Assembly: GCF_008710095.1 (NCBI RefSeq)
Contig: NZ_VYKJ01000007.1
Span: 124,001-188,000, forward strand
From: Affinibrenneria salicis
GTDB taxonomy: Bacteria > Pseudomonadota > Gammaproteobacteria > Enterobacterales > Enterobacteriaceae
Length of the DNA: 64,000 nucleotides
Reading direction: 5' to 3'
The first letter of the stretch is position 1. Every line of letters starts with the position of its first letter. The notes beneath the pieces were generated by a model that saw only the letters and a list, made by a program, of their open reading frames with translations, ran no database searches and was not told where the DNA came from. Below, piece by piece: positions 44,330-53,879 of this stretch. A program made the translations under genes and the position numbers.

Positions 44330-45115
44330 ATGGATAATTCTGACCAACACAGCAGCTTGTTTAATCAATCTCTGGCTAAAGGACTGGAAGTGCTGCGCAG
44401 TTTTAACGCCCGGCGACGCAGCATGACGCTGGCGGAAATTGCCGCGGCGTCCGGCATCAGCAAGAGTTCCGCCCAGCGCATGGTTTATACCCTGGAGCAG
44501 CTTGGCTATGTCGGCAAACAGTCGCGCACCCGGCGTTATCAACTGACCGCCCGCGCGCTGGAGCTGGGGTTCAGTTACCTGGATGGTCATCCGCTGATTG
44601 AGGTGGCTAATCCGTTTCTGGCCGAGCTGACGCGGATTACTGGCGAAACCAGCTGCCTGACCGAAGCGGTGGGTAATGAGATGGTGTATATCGCCCGTTT
44701 TGTCAGCGCCGGTTTTGTGCCGGTGCACATGCCGATCGGCAGCCGGCTGCCGATGTACTGTACCGCCGCCGGCCGCGCCTGGCTGAGCGCGCTGCCGCAA
44801 TCCGAGGCCAGAAGCCGTTTGCTGGAGATGGATCGTGTCGGCTATACCGTGCATACCTGCACCGGGGTTGAGGCGATCGTGGCGCAGCTGTCTCTGGTGC
44901 GTCAGCGGGGCTATGCGATTAATGCGGAAGAGCTGTTCCTCGGCGATATGACGCTGGGCGCGCCGATCGTCAACGCGGAAGGCCGGCCGGTGGCGGCGGT
45001 ACACCTTGTGGCGCCGACCAGCCGCTGGACGCTTGAGGAGGCGCAGGCGAAGCTGGCGCCGGCGCTGCTGGCCTGTAGCGGCACCTTATGCAATCTGGCG
45101 CGCCATGCCGGCTGA
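44330..45115 (+). CDS. IclR family transcriptional regulator
   Basis: 261 residues. N-terminal winged helix (LAKGLEVLRSFNARRRSMTL, then EIAAASGISKSSAQRMVYTL, then YVGKQSRTRRYQLT) and C-terminal IclR effector domain with GETSCLTEAVGNEMVYI, MYCTAAGRAWLSALP, RQRGYAINAEELFLG and PIVNAEGRPVAAVHL. Diverges from the ABC transporter/oxidase operon, which it probably represses or activates. The effector is unknown but should be the imported compound or its product. Confidence 0.92.
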   Translation: MDNSDQHSSLFNQSLAKGLEVLRSFNARRRSMTLAEIAAASGISKSSAQRMVYTLEQLGYVGKQSRTRRYQLTARALELGFSYLDGHPLIEVANPFLAELTRITGETSCLTEAVGNEMVYIARFVSAGFVPVHMPIGSRLPMYCTAAGRAWLSALPQSEARSRLLEMDRVGYTVHTCTGVEAIVAQLSLVRQRGYAINAEELFLGDMTLGAPIVNAEGRPVAAVHLVAPTSRWTLEEAQAKLAPALLACSGTLCNLARHAG

Positions 45116-45865
45116 ATGCACCCCGTTTAGATTTTTATCAACAAGTTAAGCAATGCGGTGCATTGCTTAACGCAATAACGTTATCGCCGGCGATTATACG
45201 CGGCATAGTGCAAATTGCAGATGCGCCGGCCGCGCTCAATTATTCGACCCGTCTCTGGATGTCCGCTCTGGGGGCTCGCCCCCGCGACGAACAAATCCGC
45301 TCCCGCCGAACAGAATGGTCACTCTCTTGTTTGCCCGTCCCTAAAAGGCCAATGCGCTGCGTTGTTTAAAATGGTGAATTTTTTGTTCTGTAAGCCGAAC
45401 TATTTGAAGTATTGAATTATTAAAGATGCATTTATTAATTAACTGAGAATATATTTTGTTAATTAATAATTGACCTAAAAATATTTGTTATGGATGCCAA
45501 ATAACATTTTTGTTTTTTGGCGTTTATTATCTGTGTACTGATATTTTTTTGATAAATATCAATTTATATCGCATATTCAGCGCCAAATCGGTTTAACTGT
45601 TCTATGCTGTCATGGTGAATCTGAAATGTCAGATTTTACTTTGAAGCTGTGGGTTTCTCGTTAGTCTCGGCTTTGCCGGAATATTTTAAAGTACAGCGGG
45701 CGGCGAATGCGAACGGCCTGCGCTCCCGCGGACTGGAATATAACGGATATAAAGCCTTTTCATTCATGGACAATAGTACAGTGCTGATATTGGCATTCGC
45801 CGATCAATTGATTGATTGCGCGTTCAATATTCAGGTGAATTTATGGATAAAGCAGGATAGTGATA
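45116..45865. promoter_or_regulatory. long AT-rich control region upstream of ketosynthase gene
   Basis: 750 bp with very low GC between 45390 and 45620, unlike the flanks. It contains a perfect FNR-type site, TTGAT-AAAT-ATCAA (45549-45562). A candidate -10 TATGCT (45603-45608) would place the transcription start near 45616, about 60 bp from the box centre, a class I distance. The frame 45649-45873 has no ribosome-binding site and is probably not a gene. Confidence 0.55.
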
Positions 45866-47017
45866 ATGAGTGATAATTTTGTCTATATTAACAAGATATC
45901 AGCCTTTATGCCGGGCGATCCTATTGATAACGCCACAATGGAGAAAGTGCTGGGTTATGTGGGCGGACACCCTTCTCGGGCAAGGGCGGTAGTACTGCGG
46001 CATAACGGTATTAAACAGCGTTATTATGTTTTAGATCCCGAAACCGGGCTGCCCCGATATAGCAATGCGGAACTCACGGCTGAAGCGGTAAAAGGGCTGG
46101 CGGGCGAAGGATTCTCCCTGAACGACATCGAGTGTCTGGTCACCGGTACCAGCCTGCCGGATCAACTGCTGCCTAATCACGGCGTCATGGTGCACGGCAA
46201 GCTGGGCAACCCGCCCTGTGAAGTGATCTCCACCGCCGGTATCTGTGTGGCGGGGGTCACCGCGCTGAAATATGCATGGCTGTCGGTGCTGGCCGGCGCC
46301 AGCAAAAACGCGGTGGCGACGGCGTCGGAAACGCCTTCGCTGGTATTGCACGCGCGTAATTTCAGCAGCGAGAACGAAGCGCTGGTGACGGCGCTGGCGA
46401 AACGGCCGGAAATCGCGTTTGAAAAAGACTTCCTGCGCTGGATGCTGTCCGACGGGGCAGGGGCGATGCTGCTGGAAAACAAACCGCGCCAGGGGAGCCT
46501 GTCGCTGCGTATCGATTGGATCGACATTTTCTCTCACGCCAATGAACTGCCAACCTGTATGTACGCCGGCGGTGAAAAGGATGAGAACGGCGAGCTGATC
46601 GGCTGGGCGCGTTTTTCTCAGCAGGAGTGGGGCGAAAAATCGATCTTCGCCATTAAGCAGGATGTGCGCCTGCTCAACGAGAACGTGGTCGAGCTGTCGC
46701 TGGGCAAACCGCTGAGAACCACCATCGCTAAGCGCGGCATCAGCGCCGATAAGATCGACTGGTTCCTGCCGCACATGTCGTCAGAATATTTCCGCCAGCC
46801 TATTTCCGCATGTCTGGAAGGCGCCGGATTTGCTATTCCGCAGGAGCGCTGGTTTACCAATCTGTCCACCCATGGCAACACCGGCGCGGCATCAATTTAC
46901 ATCATGCTGGATGAGCTGGTGCACTCCGGTAAACTGAAACAGGGGCAAAAACTTTTGTGTTTTATTCCTGAAAGCGGACGATTCAGCGGCGCCTTTATGC
47001 ACCTGACGGCGGTATAA
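45866..47017 (+). CDS. stand-alone beta-ketoacyl synthase III, StlD/DarB-like
   Basis: 383 residues from an ATG 10 nt after AGGATAG. Thiolase fold with the KAS III catalytic triad: Cys127 in [16 protein letters not shown], His303 in FLPHMSS, Asn338 in [11 protein letters not shown]-terminus [20 protein letters not shown] and [20 protein letters not shown] follows the StlD/DarB pattern (enzymes that join acyl units into dialkylresorcinols, cyclohexanediones or stilbene precursors) rather than housekeeping FabH. No aromatase, acyl carrier protein or ligase gene is adjacent. It has its own AT-rich promoter with an FNR-type box and a terminator. Product unknown. Confidence 0.82.
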   Translation: MSDNFVYINKISAFMPGDPIDNATMEKVLGYVGGHPSRARAVVLRHNGIKQRYYVLDPETGLPRYSNAELTAEAVKGLAGEGFSLNDIECLVTGTSLPDQLLPNHGVMVHGKLGNPPCEVISTAGICVAGVTALKYAWLSVLAGASKNAVATASETPSLVLHARNFSSENEALVTALAKRPEIAFEKDFLRWMLSDGAGAMLLENKPRQGSLSLRIDWIDIFSHANELPTCMYAGGEKDENGELIGWARFSQQEWGEKSIFAIKQDVRLLNENVVELSLGKPLRTTIAKRGISADKIDWFLPHMSSEYFRQPISACLEGAGFAIPQERWFTNLSTHGNTGAASIYIMLDELVHSGKLKQGQKLLCFIPESGRFSGAFMHLTAV

Positions 47018-47036
47018 AAAGCGCGGCAGAAGTCCC

Positions 47037-47065
47037 CCGCCAGCGGTCTGGTCACCCGCTGGCGG
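47037..47065. terminator. bidirectional terminator
   Basis: CCGCCAGCGG (47037-47046) and CCGCTGGCGG (47056-47065) form a 10-bp stem with a 9-nt loop, followed by TTTGC on the plus strand. It lies between the convergent ketosynthase and ABC ATPase genes. Confidence 0.65.
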
Positions 47066-47083
47066 TTTGCTTACGGCCTTCCC

Positions 47084-47812
47084 TCAATGCGTCAGCACCT
47101 GCTGCAGGAATTCCCGCGCGCGCTGCGACTTCGGCGCCTGGAAGAACTGCTCCGCGTCGGTATCTTCGACAATCTCTCCCGCATCCATAAACAGTATCCG
47201 ATCGGCAATTTTGCGCGCGAAGCCCAGCTCATGCGTTACGCAGAACATGGTCATGCCGTCGCGCGCCAGCTCGGCCATCACCGCCAGCACCTCCGCCACC
47301 ATTTCCGGATCCAACGCGGATGTCGGTTCGTCAAACAGCATCGCGCGCGGCTCCATCGCCAGCGCCCGGGCGATAGCGACGCGCTGCTGCTGACCGCCGG
47401 ACAGCTGCGCCGGGTATTTATCGGCGTGCTCCAGCAGACCGACGCGCCGGAGCAGCGCCTGGCCTTTGCTGATCGCGGCCGCTTTATCGCGCTTTAAGAT
47501 CTTTCTCTGCGGAATTACCAGATTATCCATCACGGTCAGATGCGGGAACAGCTCGAATGACTGAAACACCATGCCGACCTGACGGCGCAGCTCCGGCAGA
47601 TGGGTATTTTTATCGCCCAGCCGCATCTCATCGATCTGGATGTCGCCCTGATCAAAAGTTTCCAGCGCGTTGATGCATTTAATCAGCGTCGATTTGCCGG
47701 AGCCGGATGGGCCGCAAACCACAATGACCTCGCCGGTATTCACCTGAACGGAGCAGTTCTTCAGCACCTGAAAGTTGCCGTAAGACTTGCAAAGATTGTT
47801 GATTTTTATCAC
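47084..47812 (-). CDS. polar amino acid ABC transporter ATPase
   Basis: 242 residues from a GTG at 47812 with GGAG 7 nt upstream; the frame further up belongs to the M20 gene in another phase. Walker [57 protein letters not shown]. No permease or binding protein is in this operon; the partners are the genes at 53026 and 53880 on the other side of the shared operator. Last gene of the leftward operon after the M20 amidohydrolase, whose stop it nearly touches. Confidence 0.92.
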   Translation of the reverse strand: MIKINNLCKSYGNFQVLKNCSVQVNTGEVIVVCGPSGSGKSTLIKCINALETFDQGDIQIDEMRLGDKNTHLPELRRQVGMVFQSFELFPHLTVMDNLVIPQRKILKRDKAAAISKGQALLRRVGLLEHADKYPAQLSGGQQQRVAIARALAMEPRAMLFDEPTSALDPEMVAEVLAVMAELARDGMTMFCVTHELGFARKIADRILFMDAGEIVEDTDAEQFFQAPKSQRAREFLQQVLTH

Positions 47813-47813
47813 T

Positions 47814-49049
47814 TCATACTCCTTCGGACAGCAGAGAGAACAGGCTGTTCGCCACAACATGCGTGGCCAGGCGCAAATCTTCCAGCCGCACGCGTTCGTC
47901 GGCGCGGTGGGCATTCGCTTCGAGCAGCGTGCGCGGACCGGCGCCGTACATGATGGTGGGAATACCGGCGCTGCTGTAGAGGCGGGCATCGGTATAGAGC
48001 GGCAGGCCGACCACCGGAATCGGCTCGCCCAGCACGGCTTCGGCTTCCCGGCACACCAGCGCCGCCAGCCGATCGCTGCCCGCCACCGGGGTAAACGGGC
48101 GCGCCAGCAGGATTTGGCGCACCTGAATCGTCACCTGCGGCAGCATCTCATCCACGCGGGCGATCAGCGCGCGCATCTCGGCTTCAACCTCTTCCGGCGA
48201 CTCTTCCGGGATAATGCGTCGGTCCAGCCGCAGAGTCAGCGTATCGGCCACCACATTGGTATTGATGCCGCCGTTGATTAAGCCGACTACCATGGTCGGA
48301 TGGCCGATGCCGGGAATGGCCGAGCGGCGCTGCGCCAGACTATCGCGATAGGCGTACAGCGCCTGCAGTAGCGGTACGCCGGCCTCGATGGCGTCGACGC
48401 CGCTGTCCGGCATCGCCGCGTGGGCCGACACGCCCTTCACCGTGATCTCCAGGTGCAGGCAGCCGTTGTGCGCAGTGACCACGTGGTAGGGCAGCGCCGC
48501 GCAGATCACGTAATCCGGCTTACTTTTGCCGTTATCGAGGATCCAGCCTGGGCCGGTCTGGCCGCCGGTCTCTTCATCATAGGTCACGTGCAGCTCAACG
48601 CAGCCGGCAAGGGGCGGCGCCAGCTGTTTCAGCGCCCGCAGCGCGCAGGCGAAGGTGGTGATATCCGATTTGGACACCGCGGCGCCCCGGCCGTACAGCC
48701 AGCCGTCGTGGATCTCCGCGCCGTAGGGATCCACGCTCCAGCCCTGTCCGGGCGGCACCACATCGCCGTGCGCGTTGAGCGCGATAGTCGGGCCGGCGCC
48801 GAAACGCTCGCGCACAATCAGGTTGGTCGCGCTGCGCATGCCTGCGTCCTGCACAATGTCCGCCGGTACCTGATGGCGCTCCACCGTGAACCCCATCGCC
48901 TCCAGCAACTGGGCCGTACGTTCCGCATGCGGGGCGCAGTCGCCCGGCGGATTATCCGACGGCGTCTGTACCAGGGCTTTCAGCATATCGACCTGGGCGG
49001 CGAAGTCGTCGTCAATCAGGGTTGCCAGTCGTTGTTTATCCACATTCAT
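47814..49049 (-). CDS. M20 family amidohydrolase/peptidase
   Basis: 411 residues. Metal-binding residues H94-GD96 in [22 protein letters not shown] (129) at the bridging-Asp position, E159-E160 in TYDEETGG, and a distal His near the C-terminus. The AVSKSD variant replaces the usual A.DMKGG but is known from a subgroup of carbamoyl/acyl amino acid hydrolases in rhizobia-like loci. It should cleave an amide such as an N-carbamoyl or N-acyl amino acid. With the hydantoinase at 54626 it could complete a hydantoin-to-amino acid pair. Sits 14 bp after the fused oxidase gene. Confidence 0.87.
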   Translation of the reverse strand: MNVDKQRLATLIDDDFAAQVDMLKALVQTPSDNPPGDCAPHAERTAQLLEAMGFTVERHQVPADIVQDAGMRSATNLIVRERFGAGPTIALNAHGDVVPPGQGWSVDPYGAEIHDGWLYGRGAAVSKSDITTFACALRALKQLAPPLAGCVELHVTYDEETGGQTGPGWILDNGKSKPDYVICAALPYHVVTAHNGCLHLEITVKGVSAHAAMPDSGVDAIEAGVPLLQALYAYRDSLAQRRSAIPGIGHPTMVVGLINGGINTNVVADTLTLRLDRRIIPEESPEEVEAEMRALIARVDEMLPQVTIQVRQILLARPFTPVAGSDRLAALVCREAEAVLGEPIPVVGLPLYTDARLYSSAGIPTIMYGAGPRTLLEANAHRADERVRLEDLRLATHVVANSLFSLLSEGV

Positions 49050-49063
49050 TCAATACGGCCTCT

Positions 49064-51997
49064 TTAGTTGAAACGCTCAATAAGGTAGGGGGATATATCG
49101 ATGTCGGTATGCCCGCGGGTCATCAGATCGGCCACAATGCGGGCGACAATCGGCGCCAGCGTGTAGCCGTTGGAGGTCACTGCGTTGAAAAAGCCCGGTT
49201 TGCCGGGCACCTCGCCGATGATCGGCGCGCCGTCGATGTTGACGTTCATGCCGGCCCAGCTACGCAGCATATGCAGCCCGCGCAACGGCGGCAGCACGTT
49301 GGCGGCGACCCATAAATTGCCTTCGATGCTGCGGCGCAGGGCGTAATTCATGCGCATATCGGCGGAAAAGCCCGCGCTCCAGCCGCCGCCGATCAGCAGG
49401 CCGCCGTTGACGGTCTGTTTCAGACTTAAATGACGGTCGGCATGGGCGATCAGGTGGTCGATCATTTTGGGCGCCCGCTCGGTCACGATCATCTGCAGCG
49501 GCGCGCCGCGTACCGGAACGTTAATGCCGGCCATCTGACCGACGCTGCCGGCCCAGGCGCCCGCGGCGTTGACCAGCCGCCGGGCGCGGATAACGCCGCG
49601 GCTGGTGGTGACGCGATAACCGCCTTCGCGCAGCGTTTCTATCGACTGGACGTTGGTGCCGCGCTGGAAGCGCGCTCCCTGTTGCCGCGCCAGCCGGCCG
49701 ACGACATAGGTGGCGCGCAACGGGTTGATTTTTCCCTCCAGCGGGCAGAATTCCGCCCCCTTCAGCGTTGGCGAGAGGTGCGGCGACAGACGCAGCAGTG
49801 CTGCCTGGTCCAACAGTTCCGCCTCAATGCCGTAGCTGCGCTCCATGCGGATTTTTTGTTCGAGGAAACGCAGCCCCTGATCGCTGTCCGCCACCATCAG
49901 ACCGCCGGTGATTTTGATCTCCAGCGACTCGCCGCTCAGCGCCTCCAGCGCCTGCCATTGACGGATGGCGTGCGGACCGAGCGGCAGCGTCTGGGCTGCG
50001 GGGCCGCCGCCGGCCTGCGCTTTCTGGCCGAAATCAAACGACAATAATTGGACGTGCAGGCTGCCGGCATTGGCGCCCGAGGCCTGCATATTGGCCTCAT
50101 CGCGGTCGATCACCAGGACGTCGGCGCCCTGACTGGCCAGATAATAGCCCAGACAATTGCCCAGTACGCCGGCGCCGATGGTCAGGATGTCGACGGATTG
50201 TTCCGGCAATGTGTCGCTGACCACCGGCCGGGCGAGGTTGGGGGTGATGGCCGGGAAGTGGCCGCCCCATTCCGGTTTTTCGAACGTCAGGGCGGCGATC
50301 GGCACGGGTTTGGCCGGCACTCTGGGGGCGAAGAAACCCTCGACGTCGGGCTGGCGTCCGGTCATTTCGCTGATTAAGCGAGCGGCGACGCCGGAACAGT
50401 AGCGTCCCTGGCAGGGGCCCATGCCGAGCCGGGTATTGCGTTTTAGCATACCCGGCGTGTCATAGCCCTGTTTGATCTGGCTGCGCAGCTGGCCGAGGGT
50501 GATATTTTCGCAGCGGCAGATCAGCGTGTCGTCGGGCAGGTGGGACAGGCTGACGGGCGGCGCCTGGTAAATACGCCACAGCGCGCGCTGAAAATCTTCC
50601 GCCCGCCGCAGCTTCGCCTCCGCCTGGCGGCGCGCCGGCTGATTGTCGCCAAGCCCGAGCGCGGCGGCGGCGGTCAGTCCGGCCAGCGTACCGCGGGCTA
50701 ACGCTACGCGGGAGCCGCCCAGATCTGCGCCGTCGCCCACCACGAATACCCCGTCGACGCTGCTGGCGCCGGCGGGATCGGTTTTAATGGCCGGGGTACT
50801 GAACGGGGTGTCGCGCAGATATTGCTCGCAGCCCAGCATGCGCGCCAGCTCGGTGGAGGGAATAAAACCGTGGCCGAGGCACAACACGTCGCATTCGATA
50901 CGCCGCTCGCTGCCGGGCACCACCTGACCCGCCGGATCAAGCCGGGCGACGGTAATCGCTTCAAGCCGTTCGGCGCCGTGCGCGGCAATCACCGTCTGCC
51001 CCCAGTACATCGGCACGCGGGCCAGTTTCAGCCGCGCGATATATTTCTGCCCTTCGGCGATCAGGTCAGGCGCATTTTTCAGTAGCCGCAATGCCTGGAC
51101 GCTGTCTTTCAGGCCGGGCCGGGGCGCGGTTTCCAGCAGCGCGCACACGCTGGCGCCGCCGGCGGTCAGATCGGCCGCCAGCTGTAGATTCAGCGGGCCG
51201 TTGCCGCTGATCGCGATGCGCCGGCCGGGCATCACCTGGTAAGCCCGCGATAAAGTTTGCGCCGCGCCGGTAGTCATGACGCCCGGCAGAGTCCAGCCGG
51301 GAAAGGGCACCGGCCGTTCATAGGCGCCGGCGGCGATGATCAGTTTGCGGGGACGGAACAGTCTCGCCTTGCCGTCGATCAGTACCGCCACTTCATCGGC
51401 CGCAAAGGCGCCCCAGACGGTGGCGTTTTGATACAGGGTGACGCCCGCATCCTTCAGCTGGGTAAGGAGGGCGAGGCCATTGGCGAACTGCGCCGGCGCC
51501 CGGCGGACAAAGCGGTGCGACGGCGCCAGCGGTTTATAGAACTGCCCGCCGCTTTGCGCCCGTTCGTCGAGGACGCAGACTTTCGCCCCCTGACGCGCGG
51601 CGGCCAGCGCGGCGGAGAGTCCCGCCGGCCCGGCGCCCGCCACCAGCACGTCACAGGTTTCCAGCGGCGGGTCATTTTCGCGCGGCGCGTCGCTCAGCGC
51701 CTGGCGCTGGTCAATGGCGGACGGCGCGCTGCTGATCCGCATGCCGTCTGCTACTTTGGTCATGCAGCTGCGTTGCCCCGGGCGGCCGTCGACTTCCACC
51801 ACGCACTCGAAACAGGCGCCCATGCCGCAGTACAGCCCCCGTCGATCGCCGTTCTGAGTCTGGCGAATGCTAACCAGATCGGCTCTGGCCAGAGCCGCGG
51901 CGATGGTTTCCCCCTGCTGGGCGGGAAGCGGGGTGCCGTTGAACCAGATTTGGATCGTCGGGGAATCACATTCAATTGAGGGATGAGTAAGGCGCAT
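49064..51997 (-). CDS. three-part fused opine oxidase/HcnABC-type dehydrogenase
   Basis: 977 residues from the ATG at 51997, with AGGAT upstream. Order of domains: [2Fe-2S] ferredoxin domain with C57, C62, C65, C78; FAD/NAD oxidoreductase (GAGPAG at 121, ISGNGPLN at 263); BFD-like [2Fe-2S] domain with C494, C496, C529, C534; a linker; and a second, DAO-type FAD domain (IGAGVLGN from 607) to the end. These equal the small, alpha and beta subunits of octopine/nopaline oxidase, D-hydroxyproline dehydrogenase and HCN synthase, which are normally separate genes. It probably oxidises an amino or imino acid at the C-terminal flavin and passes electrons inward. First gene of the leftward operon; diverges from the DapA-like gene. 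Confidence 0.88.
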   Translation of the reverse strand: MRLTHPSIECDSPTIQIWFNGTPLPAQQGETIAAALARADLVSIRQTQNGDRRGLYCGMGACFECVVEVDGRPGQRSCMTKVADGMRISSAPSAIDQRQALSDAPRENDPPLETCDVLVAGAGPAGLSAALAAARQGAKVCVLDERAQSGGQFYKPLAPSHRFVRRAPAQFANGLALLTQLKDAGVTLYQNATVWGAFAADEVAVLIDGKARLFRPRKLIIAAGAYERPVPFPGWTLPGVMTTGAAQTLSRAYQVMPGRRIAISGNGPLNLQLAADLTAGGASVCALLETAPRPGLKDSVQALRLLKNAPDLIAEGQKYIARLKLARVPMYWGQTVIAAHGAERLEAITVARLDPAGQVVPGSERRIECDVLCLGHGFIPSTELARMLGCEQYLRDTPFSTPAIKTDPAGASSVDGVFVVGDGADLGGSRVALARGTLAGLTAAAALGLGDNQPARRQAEAKLRRAEDFQRALWRIYQAPPVSLSHLPDDTLICRCENITLGQLRSQIKQGYDTPGMLKRNTRLGMGPCQGRYCSGVAARLISEMTGRQPDVEGFFAPRVPAKPVPIAALTFEKPEWGGHFPAITPNLARPVVSDTLPEQSVDILTIGAGVLGNCLGYYLASQGADVLVIDRDEANMQASGANAGSLHVQLLSFDFGQKAQAGGGPAAQTLPLGPHAIRQWQALEALSGESLEIKITGGLMVADSDQGLRFLEQKIRMERSYGIEAELLDQAALLRLSPHLSPTLKGAEFCPLEGKINPLRATYVVGRLARQQGARFQRGTNVQSIETLREGGYRVTTSRGVIRARRLVNAAGAWAGSVGQMAGINVPVRGAPLQMIVTERAPKMIDHLIAHADRHLSLKQTVNGGLLIGGGWSAGFSADMRMNYALRRSIEGNLWVAANVLPPLRGLHMLRSWAGMNVNIDGAPIIGEVPGKPGFFNAVTSNGYTLAPIVARIVADLMTRGHTDIDISPYLIERFN

Positions 51998-52020
51998 TTG
52001 ATCCTGTCCAAAAAAAGATT

Positions 52021-52056
52021 TGCATACACATTGTATACGTATACACTGCGTATGCA
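52021..52056. promoter_or_regulatory. 36-bp concentric palindromic operator
   Basis: An inner perfect palindrome TGTATACGTATACA (52032-52045) lies exactly inside outer arms TGCATAC (52021-52027) and GTATGCA (52050-52056); both share the centre 52038.5. It occupies the 87-bp gap between the divergent operons. It is the likely site of the GntR/FCD protein at 56094, as TNGTATAC-type half-sites are usual for that family. Confidence 0.8.
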
Positions 52057-52084
52057 ATAACCTCATTTACATTTGGACAGCACT

Positions 52085-52984
52085 ATGGAAACTTTTCGCG
52101 GTACCTATACGGTTTTAGTCACTCCATTTACTCCGGATGGAGCAGCAATTGACGTGCCAGCATTGGAGCGGCTGGTGGAATGGCAAATAGATCAGGGAAT
52201 TCATGGGCTTATTCCGCTTGGCAGCACCGGCGAGTTTTTGTCGATGACCCGGGAAGAGCGACAATTGGTCACCGAAACGGTGATTCGCACCAGCAGAGGG
52301 CGTGTGCCCGTGCTGATGGGCACCGGGGCCGAATGGACCCGCGACTGTATCGAACTCAGCCGCGAAGCGGAGTCGATGGGCGCGGATGGCGTGATGATCA
52401 TTCCGCCGTTCTATAGCTGCCCGAATGAAGATGAGCTCTTCACCCATTACCGCAAGGTCGGCGAGGCGATTAGCATCCCGATCATGATTTACAACAACCC
52501 GGCTACGGCGAATGTTGATCTGCAACCAAAAACGGTCGCGCGGCTGGCGCAGATCGATACGGTGAATTACATCAAGGAATCGACGCTGGAAGTTACCCGG
52601 GTGCGCGACATCATCGAACTGTGCGGCGACAAAATGAACGTATTCGCCGGCATTCTCGGCTATGAATCCTTCTGGCTGGGCGCCTGCGGTTGGATCGCCG
52701 TCGCCTCCAATCTGCTGCCGCAGCTGTGCGCGCGGATGTTCGAGGCCGCGGTGGATCGGCAAAATCGCGACGAAGCGCTGGCGATCTATAAACAGATCGT
52801 GCCTGTCGTGCGTGCCGTGGGCGGGCCGTTCTACGTTTCGGCCAGCAAAGCCGGGCTCGATATGCTCGGTCTGCCGGTCGGCGATCCGCGCGCGCCGCGT
52901 CTGCCGCTGGAGGCGTCCGCCCAACAGGCGTTGCGCCAGGCGCTGGATAAGCTCGGCGTGCTTAATAGCATCAATATGCAGTAA
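52085..52984 (+). CDS. DapA-family lyase/deaminase
   Basis: 299 residues from the ATG at 52085 (a TTG four codons earlier is possible). TIM-barrel of the dihydrodipicolinate synthase/N-acetylneuraminate lyase family: GLIPLGSTGEFLSMT (GSTGE 46-50), Tyr136 in IMIYNNPA, Schiff-base Lys164 in VNYIKEST, and GILGYESFW late. It should catalyse a reversible aldol-type or hydrolytic deamination on a 2-oxo acid. In hydroxyproline degradation a DapA relative acts after a similar oxidase, but the other genes differ here. First gene of the rightward operon. Confidence 0.88.
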   Translation: METFRGTYTVLVTPFTPDGAAIDVPALERLVEWQIDQGIHGLIPLGSTGEFLSMTREERQLVTETVIRTSRGRVPVLMGTGAEWTRDCIELSREAESMGADGVMIIPPFYSCPNEDELFTHYRKVGEAISIPIMIYNNPATANVDLQPKTVARLAQIDTVNYIKESTLEVTRVRDIIELCGDKMNVFAGILGYESFWLGACGWIAVASNLLPQLCARMFEAAVDRQNRDEALAIYKQIVPVVRAVGGPFYVSASKAGLDMLGLPVGDPRAPRLPLEASAQQALRQALDKLGVLNSINMQ

Positions 52985-53025
52985 CCGATTCTCTTCTCTC
53001 TTTGCTCATTACTGGGGAAAACGAT

Positions 53026-53856
53026 ATGAAAAAATTGTCTGCTTTGCTTCACGCGGTTGCGCTGTCCGGGCTGTTGGCCAGCGCGGGTTCTTTCGCCGCC
53101 GCCTGTAGCGCGCCGGCCGGCGCGCAGCTGATCGTTCCCGGTCAGTTAAATATGTCCACCAACCCGACGCTGCCGCCCTTGCAGTTTGTTGATAACACCG
53201 GCCAGCTGAAGGGGATGCGTATCGAACTGGGCAGCGAGATCGCGAAGAGGTTATGTCTTGAGCCGAACTATATTCGTATCGAGTTTTCCGCCATGGTGCC
53301 GGGACTGCAGGGCGGCCGCTGGGACATGATCAATACCGGCATTTTCTTTACGCCGGAACGCGCCAAAATCATGTGGATGATTCCGTATGAAAATCAGTCG
53401 GTGGGTCTGTCGACGATGCCGGATAACCCCGCCGGCATCGGCAAGGCGGAGGATCTGGCCGGTAAGCGCGTGGGCGTGGAGATCGGCGGTTTCGAAGAAA
53501 AAGCGATTCGCCGGGTCAGCGCCGAGCTGCAGGCTAAAAAGCTCAAGCCGATCGAAATCCTCACCTTCGATAACTTCGCCATCGCTTTTCAGGCGCTGCG
53601 CGCCGGCCAGGTGGATGCGGTAATCAGCCTGGACGCCGTGGCTAATGAATACCAGCGCCAGGGACAGTTCCGCCAGGTGATTTCCGGCCTGGAGCCTACG
53701 CCGGTTTCTCTTGCGTTCCGCGATCGCGCCCTGGCGGAGGCCACGGCGAAAGTACTAAACGAGATGCGTGCCGACGGCAGCCTGGAAGCCCTGTTTAAAC
53801 GCTTTAATGCGCAAACGACGTCCGGAACTTTTACCGTTCACGGCCCGTCCTTGTAA
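53026..53856 (+). CDS. polar amino acid ABC transporter binding protein
   Basis: 276 residues from the ATG at 53026. Signal peptide KKLSALLHAVALSGLLASAG, cut near SFAAA. Type II periplasmic binding protein with LPPLQFVDNTGQLKGMRIEL, GGRWDMINTGIFFTPERAKI, AGKRVGVEIGGFEEKAIR and LRAGQVDAVISLDAVANEY. Ligand probably a cyclic or N-modified amino acid, from the enzymes around it. Works with the permease at 53880 and the ATPase at 47084. Confidence 0.92.
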   Translation: MKKLSALLHAVALSGLLASAGSFAAACSAPAGAQLIVPGQLNMSTNPTLPPLQFVDNTGQLKGMRIELGSEIAKRLCLEPNYIRIEFSAMVPGLQGGRWDMINTGIFFTPERAKIMWMIPYENQSVGLSTMPDNPAGIGKAEDLAGKRVGVEIGGFEEKAIRRVSAELQAKKLKPIEILTFDNFAIAFQALRAGQVDAVISLDAVANEYQRQGQFRQVISGLEPTPVSLAFRDRALAEATAKVLNEMRADGSLEALFKRFNAQTTSGTFTVHGPSL

Positions 53857-53879
53857 CTGCCTTACGGGAGAGATGAGCA

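Noticed and set aside
45649..45873. Short frame just before the ketosynthase
   Set aside because: GTG start with no Shine-Dalgarno and it overlaps the start of the next gene; no family resemblance.
49064..51997. Identification as hydrogen cyanide synthase
   Set aside because: The domain order resembles HcnABC, but the gene lies in a transporter/hydantoinase/DapA locus, and the same modules occur in opine and hydroxyproline oxidases.
47814..52984. Hydroxyproline degradation cluster
   Set aside because: Oxidase plus DapA-like gene fit, but no proline racemase or semialdehyde dehydrogenase is present, while hydantoinase and M20 genes do not fit that pathway.
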